Position numbers and translations under genes: made by a program. A stretch of DNA of 64,000 nucleotides, taken from positions 19,667,922-19,731,921 of the forward strand of contig OZ023273.1 of assembly GCA_964007475.1 (NCBI GenBank), in the 5' to 3' direction. Every line of letters starts with the position of its first letter. Within the stretch, counting starts at the first letter, position 1. The DNA is from Hybos culiciformis. Lineage: Eukaryota; Arthropoda; Insecta; Diptera; Hybotidae. The notes below the pieces were generated by a model. That model did not search any database. It worked only from the letters and a program-made list of their open reading frames with translations, and was not told the DNA's origin. Positions 49,601 to 62,407 of this stretch are shown piece after piece.

Positions 49601-52048
49601 AGGGATTTGAGTGCTTACAATCAAAGATGGAGAAAAATAATAATACCAGCCCCTTGTACATTTGATAGAGGTGTTTCTGAAGCTATATGGTCTGCAATTC
49701 CTCGCCATTATATTAATGAAATTATCTCTCCAATAATTTATATGAAAGCACAAAAAAATTTTATCGAACGAGAGGGTATGCAAATTGCAAGCATACGAGA
49801 TGGGGCTGCGATCTGCGAGGCCATGAGTAAGTTAGAACAAAGATTTGCAGCTGGGATATGGACTGAACTAAATGTAACATATGAAATCGACTTAGCTAGA
49901 TTATCTCAACCACATAATAAGGGTCGATCTCAACCTACAATAGTTGCCTATGGAGAGCACGCATCTCATCCGTTTTATATCCAGAGCAATGCAACAAATG
50001 CTCTAGTAGCCGATGAAAGCACTCTTATAATAGAATCTGGTGGTCAATATCTCGAAGGTACAACTGATGTCAGTCGAACATATCATTTTGGTAATCCAAA
50101 TAAGGAACAAAAAACAGCCTACACAAATGTATTACGCGGAATAATAAATATTTCAAATCTGAAATTTCCTGCTGACTTACGACCATCAGAAATTGATGCT
50201 CTTGTTCGCAGTCCTGTTTGGGGATTAGGAGGTCTTGGAGATTATCCTCAATCAACAGGACATGGTGTAGGTTCTTATTCGACGATTCAAGAACCTCCTA
50301 TTGATATGAAATATCATGACAAAAATGCTGAATTTAATTTTAAAGAAGGCTACTTTTTTTCAAACGAACCAGGGTTTTATAAAAAAGATGACTTTGGTAT
50401 TCGACTAGGAAACATATTGGAAGTAGTAGACACTAAAACTTATCATCCATCAGGTGTTAAATTTTTGAAATTCGAGGCAGTAACTTTAGTTCCATATGAA
50501 GACAAATTTATTGATAGAACCCTATTGAGTGCCCAGGACGTAAGTCAACAAAATTATTTTTTAATAAAAATGAAAGCGTATTTGCTGAAATCTAAAGTTC
50601 TTTTAACGTTTTGCATTCCGATTTTTCTAAACTGTCAACAGAATAAAAGATTTAGGGATTTGATTTAAGTCAGTTAAAATTTTTAAATATGTAATATTAA
50701 TATTAATGTTACAATATATTAACAAATAAAAAGTAACATTATGATATGATATTTAAAAGGTACGGTACAATATACAGAGTATGTCCGTGCCATTTGCATT
50801 CTTATTTAACAAACGACCAATTTTTCGGTAGATATAAGGGTTTTAAAGACATATTGGATGCTTGTACAAAAACGAATGCAACCGGCGGACGTATGTTCTA
50901 TGTACGATGAACAGTGCATACGTTTACCATATCACTTATTGAAACATATCATGCCATATAAATAATATCATGTACATTTATATGTACATATCTATCATTT
51001 ATATATCATATCCACAGAATTCAATATCTTTCTATACAAACATATATAACTACGTATTAACGAGTAATTTGCAACTAAATACAACTACTAATTAGTAAGC
51101 TCTTACATTCAATTTTTATTTCAAAAGTTAGTTTTATGGGAATTCGGCGGTTCCAGTGTTCCGTCTTGTTCTAAGTGTTTGTATTGTTTTAAGAATTACG
51201 AAACGAATGCTGTATATTTAATTTATTGTAAACTAATTGCAACAAAAAAAAACTTACCTGAATATGCCTTTGTTTGTTTTAGCTTTCTTATTTTTTGATT
51301 AATTTTACAGCAGTTATACAGGTTTAATATTAAATGTGGGTTTCACTCTATTTGCTTATTATTATTACGCTGCCATCCAATTTCAATCAATAGTCTCTGA
51401 AAATTATTAGAAATAAATATGACTAAAAATAAATATAAAAAATAATTTAATTAATGAAAATGTTTTAATACTACAATTATGTTATACCCAAATAAAAAAC
51501 CAATCATTTTGATTTATTAGATTAAAAGTAAATGCAGCCATGGCGAGCCTGATGCATTTTGACGTAGACAAATAAACAATATTTAAACTCCTGTATGTTT
51601 TTCAGAGTATTATTTAATCTTTTTTTGGACTTTTATGTATGTATATCAACAATGTATATTTTTAAGGAGCTTAGTGAAATCAATTGTTTGTTTATCCCTA
51701 TATGTTTTTGGTGGCTTTATAAACTAATCAGTATCCATATAAAATATAATAATTAAGTTTGTCAAAAAGTTAAAACATTTTTCATTCTGACATTTTTCTC
51801 TTTTATAGAAACGTTGGTTGAATGAATACAACGCTAAAGTTAGGCAACATGTTGGAGAGGAACTAAAACGTTTGGGAAATATGAATGCTTTCTATTGGAT
51901 GATGAACAAAACTCGTCACGTTCGTGAATATTTAACGGAAGATGAATATCTCAGGAATAATGCGATATCATTCTTTGGATCAAATTCAATAAAATTTGCA
52001 AATTTTTCAATATTTATTCCATTTATTGTTTATTTTCTACTTAGTTAG
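46614..52048 (+). CDS. Xaa-Pro aminopeptidase-like protein, GPI-type, altered active site
   Basis: Exons: 46614-46650, 47266-47336, 47391-47444, 47511-47783, 48398-48559, 48901-49083, 49215-49330, 49576-50539, 51809-52048; 699 residues, stop TAG. A second in-frame ATG (46623) could also start it. The family removes an N-terminal residue preceding proline using two metals in a pita-bread fold. Order: signal peptide (about 1-20), two creatinase-like N-terminal domains, catalytic domain from about 370, and a hydrophobic C-tail after SFFGSNS fitting a GPI signal, as in XPNPEP2 (similar length). Kept ligands: Asp463 (TTDVSRT), His528 (STGHGVGS), Glu563 (SNEPGFY) and Glu599 (KFEAVTLVPY). Changed: the first metal Asp is Glu452 (IIESGGQY), the conserved substrate-pocket His is Phe432, and the His of the usual HEGP is Gln537. 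Activity may therefore be weak or lost; a working enzyme with shifted specificity is the alternative. AATAAA at 52125. Confidence 0.92.
46651..47265 (+). other. intron 1 of aminopeptidase-like gene
   Basis: AT-rich intron of 615 bases interrupting the signal peptide. It contains the 189-bp palindromic element at 46901-47089. Confidence 0.85.
46901..47089. mobile_element. 189-bp palindromic foldback element, 9-bp duplications
   Basis: A near-perfect inverted repeat covers 46909-47081, centred near 46995. Each arm carries GAAATAAGGCCGCG twice in a row, an inverted GCGGTCTTATTTC and one more copy, making eight copies of the motif overall. ATTAAATAT flanks the element exactly (46892-46900 and 47090-47098); the match extends to 10 bases if the next G is included. 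A 9-10 bp duplication with long inverted repeats suggests a Mutator-like MITE, though the superfamily is inferred. The sequence is far more GC-rich than its intron. Confidence 0.9.
47784..48397 (+). other. intron 4 of aminopeptidase-like gene
   Basis: AT-rich, 614 bases. It includes imperfect inverted AATATT-type strings around 48050-48150 and a GC-richer patch near 48200-48345 (GTGAGACCCATAATAGG). No exon or clear element. Confidence 0.6.
48560..48900 (+). other. intron 5 of aminopeptidase-like gene
   Basis: A 341-base AT-rich intron with donor GTAGGT and acceptor TTATTACAG. Nothing else seen. Confidence 0.75.
50540..51808 (+). other. intron 8 of aminopeptidase-like gene
   Basis: A 1269-base intron between the catalytic exon and the last exon. 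At about 50775-50900 there is a weak inverted pair, AGTATGTCCG..TTGCATTC and its counterpart GAATGCAACCGGCGGACGTA, possibly a small MITE. If the intron were retained, translation would add about 40 residues and stop at 50666-50668 without the GPI tail. Confidence 0.6.
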
Positions 52049-53388
52049 CTATACATATAATAGGTATGTAGAAAATATGCTTTTATCATGTAAATTATTA
52101 TTAAATTTTTTTTAAGCGACAAAAAATAAATTTTTTTTTTTTTTTGAAACATGTAATGTAGGTTTTTTTTAGGAATGTATTAACAAACATCTGTACTTTG
52201 AGGGATAAACCATAAACTTATGTATAGACATATTTTTGTGATGATAGGCTTAAAATGATCAGTTTGTTACATCTGTATAAACAGAAGAATTTCATTATTC
52301 TTTGGATCTTGGATGAAGAAAAAGCCGTTATAAATGTTCGATCATGGGGTTAGATTCTAAACTCGGACTTGAATTTGTGGAAAAAAAATTTTAGTTGTTA
52401 AATTGAGCAAATTGATCGTATTGTTTTTTAAACAAAAGAATGTTAATGCAAAATAGATCATTAAATAATTCAATGAGATTATTCGAATTATTTGCCATTT
52501 CACCTAGATTTTATATAGTATCTAATTGAAAAAAGCAAACGGTTGTCTTTCCCTTTTTAGTAAGGTCAAAGTAATAAAATAAAAAACTGATAATTTTTCC
52601 ATTATAAATTATTTGGAAAACAAATCAAAAGTTTATTATAAAAAATGCAAGCAAGAAATTTGTAGAATCGACCAAAATACCAAATTATTACCATAAAACA
52701 TAAATGTAATTATACAATTAGAATTAAAAACAAAAATTGAAAATTTTAAATTTATTCAATTTCTCTTGACGAATTAAAAACTGATTCAAGTGTTGACCAT
52801 CAGTAATATCATAGCGACCAGAGATAAACAACCGATGTAGTAATTTAATATAAATTAAATTGTGACAATATTTTCACCGATAATTTTTTTTGTTTTATTT
52901 CAATATGAATCCTTAGGCAAGATTATGTGTTAGGTAATTAAATGTTTGAGGATAAGGAATAGTTTCGATAAATCTGTCAAAAAAATTATTTCGAAATAAA
53001 CATTTCTTCATAATAAAAGACAATATATTTTTAATTTAATTTTATTAAGTTTAATTCTATAGATTCGAAAATAAAAATCTTAACTCTGCAATTACAATAG
53101 CAAATTCATTTTATTCTTTAAATTAAAATACCTTTAGGATGGCTTATTTTTCATTACCTTAAAAGCTGAAACAAATATTTTAATATCATAAATTTCAAAA
53201 ACTTATTGGGACTTTTATTTTTATTTCTCAATAATTTTAAAAAACTTTTTTTCCACAATTTGAATTAAAATGATGTGGAAATTTTTAGAATTACCCAAAT
53301 TGGTTTCTATATAAAAATTATTATTTAATTATTTTTATGAATACTCCGAAAATTAAGTTTTTTTTTCTTCAAATTGAGTTTTATTATT
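52049..53388. other. convergent intergenic region between aminopeptidase-like gene and YLPM1
   Basis: Tail-to-tail spacing of 1340 bases. It holds AATAAA at 52125-52130 for the plus-strand gene. For YLPM1, overlapping AATAAA signals begin at its stop codon (reverse complement of 53379-53391). No gene seen. Confidence 0.6.
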
Positions 53389-56300
53389 TTATTTTGGAAA
53401 GGGTTTTTTAATTTTGTCAATATATTTAGTTTTAGTAAGCGCTGAGCTTCCACCCGTTGGATCCATCATTCTCTTCCAATCAGTTTGCCCTACAACAAAT
53501 CCAATTGCTCGCATTTTGTCTTGTGCTCGTTTTTCTTCAATATCAGCCCATCTCACCTAAAATGAGTTTAATGAAAATAAAAAAAACAAGTAAAATAAGA
53601 AAATAAATATATTTACATTATATAAATTTAGACGTATACAAAATTACCCGTTTACAACATTGTTATCTGCACAAATCCATCATGAAATGTGAGATCTGAT
53701 ACAAATAACAACAAGAGAAAAAAAAAGAATATATTATTGTCATTTGCTTCGAACAAAAAATTTCCCGGTTTGTATCACAGTTATTTTCGAAAACTTTTTT
53801 AAAAATAAAAGAAATAAAGCTGTCACTGAATTCCTTACTGAGTTATAAGTTCGGTAAAATTAATCTAAAAGTATTTATTATTGTGAAAAAATGTATGGAA
53901 AACTCATCATATAATATCTTTCCAAATGATATACCATTTCACAAAATATATATATTTTATTTTTATTTTCAAGTTCTATTTTGGATAAATCTACCATTCT
54001 ACGATAAAATCTGAAAAAAATTACTCTTTTTTTATTTGAATTTGACGCTAGTGGAGGTTCCCATCCATCTTCTTGCAAATATTCCTCTAGTGTTGATCTT
54101 TTTTGATAATTCTTTAAGTTAGCGCCGTCCAATCGAGCTAAAAATATGTGATTACATTGCGAGCCCAAATTCAAGAAAATAAAAATATACAAACTTACCA
54201 AGACTCTCTTCAGAAACATCGGCATCCCATTTACTTTTAAAAAACGTATTCTAAAAATTTTTAAATCAGGAAATATTTATAATCATTTTAACAGGTAAAA
54301 AACAAATAATTTTGTTTTACAAGGAAAGCGATAAAATTATGTATTTCCAAGTGTAAATAAGTGTGATGTGATTCGAAGTTTTCAATTAACTTGATCAATT
54401 ATACTTACGTAATTCGATTCTGTACCCACACATGCAGGATTTTCTTTATCATCATCATATTCATTACTTTTATTATCATCATCGAATTCCTAAAAAATAC
54501 AAAAAAAAATTAAAAATAAGTAACATTATAAATTTTTTTACATATTCAACTCACTGTATCAGACACAGTTTCCATTTCGATTTCCGTGATTTCATCATGC
54601 AATAAAGATGAAACATCTAATTTTATATAGTGCGGTGGAGTTACTTTCCATTCATTTATAATTTCTTCGATTTTTTCTTTACCTCTGTTATGAATATCCT
54701 GTTTCAAGCACGTATTGAAATCTGTAAACATATCAATTGTATATGGCTGAAAAAAAACAAAAGAGTACGATAAATAAAAAAAACTCTTTCCTAGTTTTAT
54801 GATAAAATTTCTCAAATTAAACTGTACATTATTGACAAAAATTACTGTAAGATCCATAAGGTTTTCAAATACCAAAAATTTTCCTTAAAATGTAATAATA
54901 TTAAGTTCTATCATATAATATTGTAAATAAAAATATCTCAGAAGAAGTGGCATAAGTCCTAAACTCTGAATAAAATTATATTGTAAATTATTGTATATAC
55001 ATCTAATATTAAAATAAATAAAGAATTGAATTGAAATTGAATTATTGACAAAAGTACAGAAGAGTATTTCATAATGAATAAAGCGATTTCAATCTCATGA
55101 CTTATAACCAGATCTAAACATTTTTTAAGACACCTTCATCAACATAAAGTTTTTTGTAATTTTTTGAAATTGTACTAATTTCATCAAAATTCAATTTAAC
55201 TTTTAAAAAACTTTAAAATTTACAGTACTACAATCTTAGAATCACATATTATATAGATTTAGACTTATTTATTTATTTATTTACTACTAAAATATATATT
55301 TACATTGTTTATTATATTTATATCTAATTTAAACTGCTATCAAAATGTTCAACGGTGTGATAAAACATCACTTCGAATACTGTTCGAGTAGTTTTTCCAT
55401 ATACAATGGTGGGATTTACATTAGTGATGCATGCATACTCGTTTTTTCTCGCACCATCTTGCCTTGTGGGCAAGCGGTGTGAAAGGCTGAGAAAGAAGTA
55501 GAGAATCAGTATGCATGCATAACTTAATGTAAATGTAAATAGGTCCAATTAGAGAAAAATAAATTAAAAAACATGCAGAATAAGGAGATGAGAACAGTAG
55601 ATACTTAATGTCAAAGAACACACATCAATACAGTGGATGTTCGATGCTTTGGAATGAACATTAACTAAACAAATTTATATTAAAGTTTAGTTATTATATT
55701 TATATTTTAATTAAAACATAATCTTCTTCCCAAAAATTTAAGTAGTAGTTAAATATATATAACACCTTGTTCGCACCTATTAATATTCCATTTTTTTAGC
55801 AGAATTTCTAGTATTAACTTAATTTATATTGAAATCACCTATAATTATTACCATAGATTAAGAATACAAAATCTTTCTGTATTCTAATCTATGTTATTAC
55901 CTAATTATGAAAATCTGTATGTAACACATTGTAATCTATAACTTAATATTAATGACAAGATTATATTGTACATAGTATATCCTTAAAATATCAAAATCTT
56001 ACCATAAAATTGTGGGCTCTAGAAATATTGTAAAATTCCGTAAAAGTCCTGAAAAAAAAAATCATTTGCACTGCAAATTCTAGCTAAAAATAAAAGTTTA
56101 AATTTTACCTTAATGATTGATTTCCGTAATCAACAATGATGAAATTATGAAGTTTGTCAGATAATGTTTTTTTGAACGATTTTATCAAATATTCTAAATA
56201 TTTCGCCTCCATTTCTCCATCGAACTCGTAGACCATATGTTTTACTGTAATCTAAAAATAATAAAACTGTTCAACTGGAACCAAATGAATTCCTATCTAT

Positions 56301-59300
56301 CAAAATAAAAATATTCTATTTAGGTCAACTTGATTTATAATTTATCCGTCATAAGGCCAATACCGACTACTAGACATATAAATCCGTATACATATATATC
56401 CGTATAAATCCGTAAAAATCCGTATAGAGTTAGGAAATCAGAATGATTTTACTTTCTCAACACTAAATTTTTGTAAAAAACATCAAATAATATAATATCA
56501 TAACTTACTTTTCTCCCAGTTTTTGGGCACTGTTCCATTTTATCTGTTTCCACCATGAAATAATCATCTAAAAATTAAATAAATAATTATTTTTCAAATT
56601 ATGCAAAACTAAGTATATAATAGGTAATGTACAAATATTTTTTCCAGAGAATGTAAAAACAATTTTTTTAAGAATTCTGTGAAAACCAATGTTTATCTAA
56701 TAGAGTTGTATTCCATACATAATACTGAATAACAGAATTATAAACTAAAGTTTTTAAATTGTTTAAGAGGGATGCATACTATCAATTTCCTAAGATAAAA
56801 AATGGATAACAAAACTCGTAATCCCAAAAAATAATTAACGTTCAATTTCAATAATTTACTTACCAATACTTAGGACTCGAATTGATGAATCATTATATTC
56901 ATTTTCTTTATCTTTTATTAATTTAGCAACATACGATTTTCCACTACCTGGTGGACCACGAAATATTATCACTAGTTTCTTAGGACGTGATTTTCTTCCA
57001 GGATTTAATAATATTTCATCAATAGTTATTGTATTATTATTTTCCTTAGTGGGTATACTCATTTGAACAGGAAATATCATTTTTTGTTCAATATGTTCGT
57101 AAGTAGGAAATAATGGTTTTTGTTCTATTGGTTTTTCAGTAGAATGCATCTCTGATTGTTCTATTGGTTTGTGAGCAGAAAATTTTGAAATACCAAATGA
57201 TTTTTGTGTAGGAAATACCGTATTTTGCTCTAATTTTTTTTTAGCATGAACTGTTTTTTCTACCGAGTTATTTATTGTATTTTTTTTTGAATTTTCACTA
57301 ATTACTTGTTTTTCATTTGATGATTTTATTTCTCTCTCAGTTTCTTCATCCTTATGGTATGAATAAGAATCGTCCGGACCAAAATTTCTAAATATTTAAA
57401 GTTTGTTTTAAATATTTAAGTAGATAATTAAAAAAAGATAAATTTATAAAAGCTTGTTTAAAAAATGTTATGTTAGATTTATAAATTAAGATAAATCAAA
57501 ATTATTTGTAACACAAAGAATTTCATTGAAGAAGTAAAATTTAATGCAAATTTGAGATAAGATAATTATCGACGAGAAATAGTTATATGAAATAGACAAC
57601 TATTTGAAATCCATTATGATGGATGAAAATTCAATTCAACTGAGCAACAGTAGTGATCAATATAATCTACATACACAAATTTATTAAAACCAGCCGTCAT
57701 GGAGGATAAAGTTGATACAAACATTTTAAGATTTAAATATAAAATAACAACATGTTTATAAATGTATACACATAATTATGCTTATTTTAATTAATTTTAA
57801 TAATTTAATTAATTTTAATAATTAAGTAAAATTAACCAATAAACATCACAGGACACATCAGTAAAAAAAACTTCTTCAAACTCATAAATTTATAAATCAA
57901 ATTATGTGTACCGGCATGATTATTAACTTTTATTTTATTTAAATTCGATTTATTTAAAAGCTTTTTTACACATTATTAAAAGTTTTTATAATTTAAAAAA
58001 TTTTTTAGATAATTTTTTTAGATTCTTGAATTAAAAATATCGCGGAATTAACCTTGCCTACAATTTGCTTTGTTACAATGATAATATGATATGTAATATA
58101 TCATTTTTGTCAATTCAATTTTGAAAAAAAAGCATTCAAGTCGCGAAGTCAACCAAAGTTTAATCCGTTATTTAACCTAGGACTAATCGACAACTTCAAC
58201 TAGACTCATTAATTAATTAATTTAGATAAAAAAAAATATGCCTTTGTTGCATTTGTTTCGAGATCTTAAATTAAAAGTACTTCAATAATTTCTTTTCTAA
58301 AATTTTTCGAGCAATTTAAATCTTTTAATTAAACAAAAGATTATTCTGTTACAACTTATCTATGATTATTTAATTTATTATCGAAAATTCTATTCTTCAT
58401 TACATTCGTGTCACTGAATTTAATCGAAATAGAATTTGACAATATTTTTTTATAAAATATCAACAATGAATATTTTTTTCAATAACCCACTTATTCGTTC
58501 ATTCAATGGTATAAATTAACTTAGCAATAAAAACTAATATTGCTCTCCAAATTAAATTTATGTTTACTAGTGATTTTTCATTTTTAATTTTGTTGTGAGG
58601 CAAGCATTCTAAATGTTGTAATATTTATTTTCAGTGAAAACAGATTTTCCTTATGAATGCAGATGATGTTTTTTAAAAATACAAATAATATGAATTACGT
58701 CTCCTCAGTTATCAAAATTCATTATTAATAAATGTGCTGATTTAAAATTATCTATGAAAAACAAATTTTCTGCAGGATATTAATAAAACTTACTCTTCAT
58801 CATCAGATATTAAATCAAAATGTTCAATGATACGAGTATCTAACTTCGATGAATTTTTCTGGTTTTCAAGAGGTTTAAGGAATGATTTATTTGAATTTTT
58901 AATTTCACTCAAAGCCTTCTTTACTTTTCCACGTTTTGTTGGAAATCCTGGTCTTTTTCTAGATTCTGAATTCATCAATGTCCAAGTACAAGGATAATTT
59001 GGATTACTTTCAGCTACTTCCGCTATCTCTACGTTCTAAAATAATAAATTTTTAATTATATGTTTACAATGTTTTCATCAAACTTTTCTTATTCTAAATT
59101 TTGAAAATATTTTTTGAACATTTTTTTTTATTCTAATATGTACATACATTCAATTTTAATGTACAAATTTAACTCTTTTTTTTTGTATGAATACAGATGA
59201 AATATAAGATAGAATGGAATAAGCATAAGTAGTGCTTTAATATAATACAAACTAACAGTTTGAACAAAATATTGGTTTACATCCTTATAATTGAAAATAG

Positions 59301-62300
59301 TACCCATATTTAACAATAGTATCTAAAAAAAACGAAAACTCAATGACGAAAAGTAAGAAAAAGGAGATATTCGGGTGGTATATGGTATTGCATCCAAGTT
59401 ATAAAATAATATTTTCGATTATTTATTAAAAACATTGAATTTCAACAGTTTCTTTGTCTAACTTCTAATTATATTGAAATTTTAAATCTTTTATTAGTTG
59501 CATTAACACCATTGAAAAACTTTGTGTACAAATAAAAGCACTAAATAATTTATTTTTAATTTTGCGCTATTAATCTATGATTCATACATTAATGCAACCA
59601 GACCACGTACAATAAAACTTATTAAAAAAATTCATGAATATTTAAAAATATAAATGTTTAGAAAATTGAGATTCCATTATTATTGTATTAGACTTATTAT
59701 CTGTATAACAAACAGATTATCTTCTAATCCTTACAGATTGTTGAACTGTCAAAAGTCTTATCTTTTTACATAAATTTGTTTTTATTAAATTTTTTCCCAT
59801 ATTGGATCTCTCAAAATATATGTATATATAGTACTTATTTATTAGTTAAATAAAAATAAAATCGTTTATCTTTAAAAAATTTTTTTTGGATAATAGATTA
59901 ATTCTTTTACGACGCATAATTAAAATGAAATGATAATCTTATGCAACCGAAGTTTTCTGGGACGTAAAATAATCTTACTTATAAAAAAAAAGTATAGAAA
60001 AAAAACATGTCGTTGACGTATAATAAAAAAAAATTGTACAAATCCTGTCCTCAGTGAAATTATCCACTTTTTCAATTTATTTTATAGGCTTAAATACATT
60101 ATTATTTAGATTTTTATTCAGTTCATGTAGAAAGAAGTTAATGACATCCTTTTACATTATTCTAAAATTAAATTATAGTTTTTTAAAGGTATTTTCATCT
60201 ACCTTTTTCTTTTTTTCCCATGGATCTTCTTTTTCTAAATTTTTTTCTTCCTTATTCGAATCACTTCGGCACATCTGATGACCGTAATCTATCGTTTTTA
60301 ATTGATCATTTCTATTTGACTGATGACCATAATCGATTGTTTTTGGGTGATCAGTTTTACTCGGCTGATGACCGTAATCGATTGTTTTTGATGGAATAAA
60401 AGTGCTTTCTCTAATAAAAGGATTAATTTTAGCACTTGGTTTATGACCGTAATCAACCACCTTTGTTTTTGGTAAACGATCATCTGTCAATACTTGTTTA
60501 ACTGGTTTATTCTGATAATCAATAACTTGACTAGGTCTATAATATTCATCGCTAAATGGATTCATATAGGATCGTTCACCAACTCTAAGATTTTGTTTAC
60601 TATAATCCCTTAATCTATACGAATCGGTTTCATTTTGATTTTCATTTGACCATTCCTTACCAAAGTTAGCCGGGTTATCCATTACCATTGGTTTTTCAAC
60701 GAATTTTCTTAGTTTCGGATTAAATATTCTTTTTTTGTGTTCTTTTGAATTCTCTATTTGAAAATTTTCCTCATTATTAAAACTTTTCTCATCACTATCA
60801 TTAGAAGGAGAATTATTCGATTTCAATGCCGCACTTAAAAGCGCTAAAACTTTTGGATCAGTCAACGCATTTGCTAAGTCTTTAATATTATTGGATGATG
60901 TAGAGTTTTCAGTGTTTTCTGAGGCAACAGTCTCCAAAATGGGTGTTCTTAATAAAGAAAGGTTTGGAATATTCACTCTTTCATTACTTACAATTTTAAC
61001 TTTCTCTTTTTGATTTGGTCGGTAATTATCACCTTCATTAGACTCAGTTTCATAAAAATTTGGTTTTTCTATAACCTTATCAAATAAAGATGGAATATTT
61101 TTTTGGTGTGGAGGGGCATCGTGTTGTTCGTTTGGATTCTTATAATTTTCATCATTATCGTCATTTGTGTCAAGAAATCTGGAGTTTCTTCCTTCTTTTC
61201 GATCACTTCTCCTTTGCTGTTGATTGAATCTGTTGTTCCTGTTCCCATATATATTGTTATTATTTCTAGGTGTAAAATCATCATTATCAAATCTATTAAA
61301 ATCATCAGATGTCTGCTGAAAGCCTTTATTAAATGACTGATAGTCATGATTTGAATCTTCATTTGTCTGTTGAAAGCCTTTATTGAACTGATTGTCAACG
61401 TTATCATTATTTATATTAAAATGATTTCGTCTTGATGCATTTGATTTATCAAAATGTCTCTCAGTACTGTCATAAGAATTTTCGTTTTCACTTTCACTAA
61501 ATCTAGGAGTGGGAAAACTTTTAACTTCTTTCTCGTTGATTAGTGGATTTCTGTAGTTGTCTGAAAAGGAGGATTTGTTTTCATAATTTTGATTGTGTTC
61601 ATCAGACTTTAATAAATTTTCATTCTGTGGCTCTTTATCAACTAGATCTAGACCTGGGATACCAGCATTATCATTAGCTGAATTAGAAAAACCGGCTCCT
61701 GTAAAAGAAGACATATTTGTTGATGATACTGTAGATTCAAATGATGGTAAGGGTTCTGTGGTTTCCACATTAGTGTAACTTGTAGTTGCTTGGTTCGAAA
61801 ATTGAGTTATGTCCAAGTTAGGTGGCGAGGTTTGTTTTTGTTTTTCCAACTTTTTTCTTCTCATCGTATTGCGCCTTTCAACCAATTTTTTTCTACAATC
61901 TAAAATGAAGTAAATAAGCTCAATTTCGTTTTACAAAAAAAATTTAAATTGTTTACCTTCAAATTGTTGTTCATATTCACGATAAGCTTTCCTATCAGGG
62001 TGATTAGCATTTTCTTTTTTCCAATTCTCAAATTGTTCTTCCCATTTTTTAAACTGTTCATCGAATATTTTTTCTTCAGGGCACTGTTCATCGACCAAAG
62101 GTACTGCACTTTGATTATAACGAACTTCTGATTTTTGAATTCTGGGATTTTGAGTTACAGATGTTTGCTTTTGAGTTAAGTCTTCCGACACCGGAAAACT
62201 AACATCATCATTTGGTGGCGGTACATCTGGAAGCGGAGGCATTGCCATCTGTTGAGATGGTGGTGGTGGTGGGGGAGGTTGATTTTGAATGTTTAACATT

Positions 62301-62407
62301 GACGATGTAGATGATTGATATAGTGTTGCTGCTTGGGGAATAAATTGTTGAATCATCCCTGGAAGTACCATTGGTGTTCCTAATTTTGCTTGCATTTCTT
62401 TTTGGTA
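53389..62407 (-). CDS. YLPM1: YLP motif-containing protein 1 (YLPM1/ZAP3), 5' partial
   Basis: Exons in gene order: 62407-61957, 61899-60203, 59035-58794, 57387-56864, 56567-56509, 56251-56109, 56048-56003, 54746-54555, 54489-54409, 54250-54199, 54137-54025, 53556-53389. All phases close, giving 1255 codons to the stop. Upstream exons are missing: the first exon seen starts in phase 0 after an acceptor (CTTGTAG). YLPM1 is a nuclear protein linked to phosphatase PP1 and telomerase regulation. Domains in order: a polyproline stretch and the Trp/Glu-rich QFKKWEEQFENWKKEN segment; a long disordered region with Asn/Ser-rich sequence and four IDYGHQ/VDYGHK repeats; a P-loop kinase-like domain with GPPGSGKS in the 57387-56864 exon and LSIDDYF after it; VRWADIEEK and IGFVVGQTDW at the C-terminus. 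These C-terminal strings are characteristic of the family. It lies tail-to-tail with the aminopeptidase-like gene. Confidence 0.93.
53557..54024 (-). other. last intron of YLPM1
   Basis: A 468-base AT-rich intron. The minus-strand open frame running into it from the preceding exon is readthrough past the donor AGA|GTAATT and is not a gene. Confidence 0.75.
54747..56002 (-). other. YLPM1 intron with hairpin element
   Basis: A 1256-base intron. Apart from the hairpin at 55414-55534 it is plain AT-rich sequence with T-rich and TTTA repeats near 55265-55290. Confidence 0.75.
55414..55534. repeat. 121-bp imperfect inverted repeat (MITE or RNA hairpin)
   Basis: The left arm ATTTACATTAGTGATGCATG continues CATACTC..TTTTTTCTC. 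The right arm, reverse complemented, reads ATTTACATTAAGTTATGCAT then GCATACTGATTCTC. The centre contains its own short hairpin, TTGCC/GGCAA, within GCACCATCTTGCCTTGTGGG. The whole unit folds into one long stem with a structured tip. No target duplication is obvious. A MITE is the simplest explanation; a small-RNA precursor is an alternative. Confidence 0.7.
57388..58793 (-). other. YLPM1 intron, no other feature
   Basis: A 1406-base AT-rich intron between the exon encoding FDLISDDE and the P-loop exon. A TTAATTTTAATAATTTAATT-type repeat lies near 57785-57830. No exon or transposon recognised. Confidence 0.7.
59036..60202 (-). other. YLPM1 intron, no other feature
   Basis: A 1167-base intron after the large disordered exon. 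The donor used is AAG|GTAGAT; reading through it would add only a few codons before a stop. Nothing else seen. Confidence 0.65.

Noticed and set aside
50775..50900. Imperfect inverted pair around TGCATTC/GAATGCA in the aminopeptidase-like intron 8
   Set aside because: Some similarity of ends but with indels and no clear duplication; noted in the intron entry only.
53878..54225. Open frame reading through two YLPM1 exons and the intron between them
   Set aside because: The family alignment (SNSNKKR then VRWADIEEK) requires splicing at AGA|GTAATT, and the frame at its start is not the coding one.
55324..55621. Two overlapping minus-strand open frames
   Set aside because: They cross the inverted-repeat hairpin in a YLPM1 intron, are mutually exclusive and show no domain or splice support.
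60298..61407. Several open frames overlapping the large YLPM1 exon on both strands
   Set aside because: They are shadows of the 1697-base exon, whose frame joins both neighbours with correct phase.
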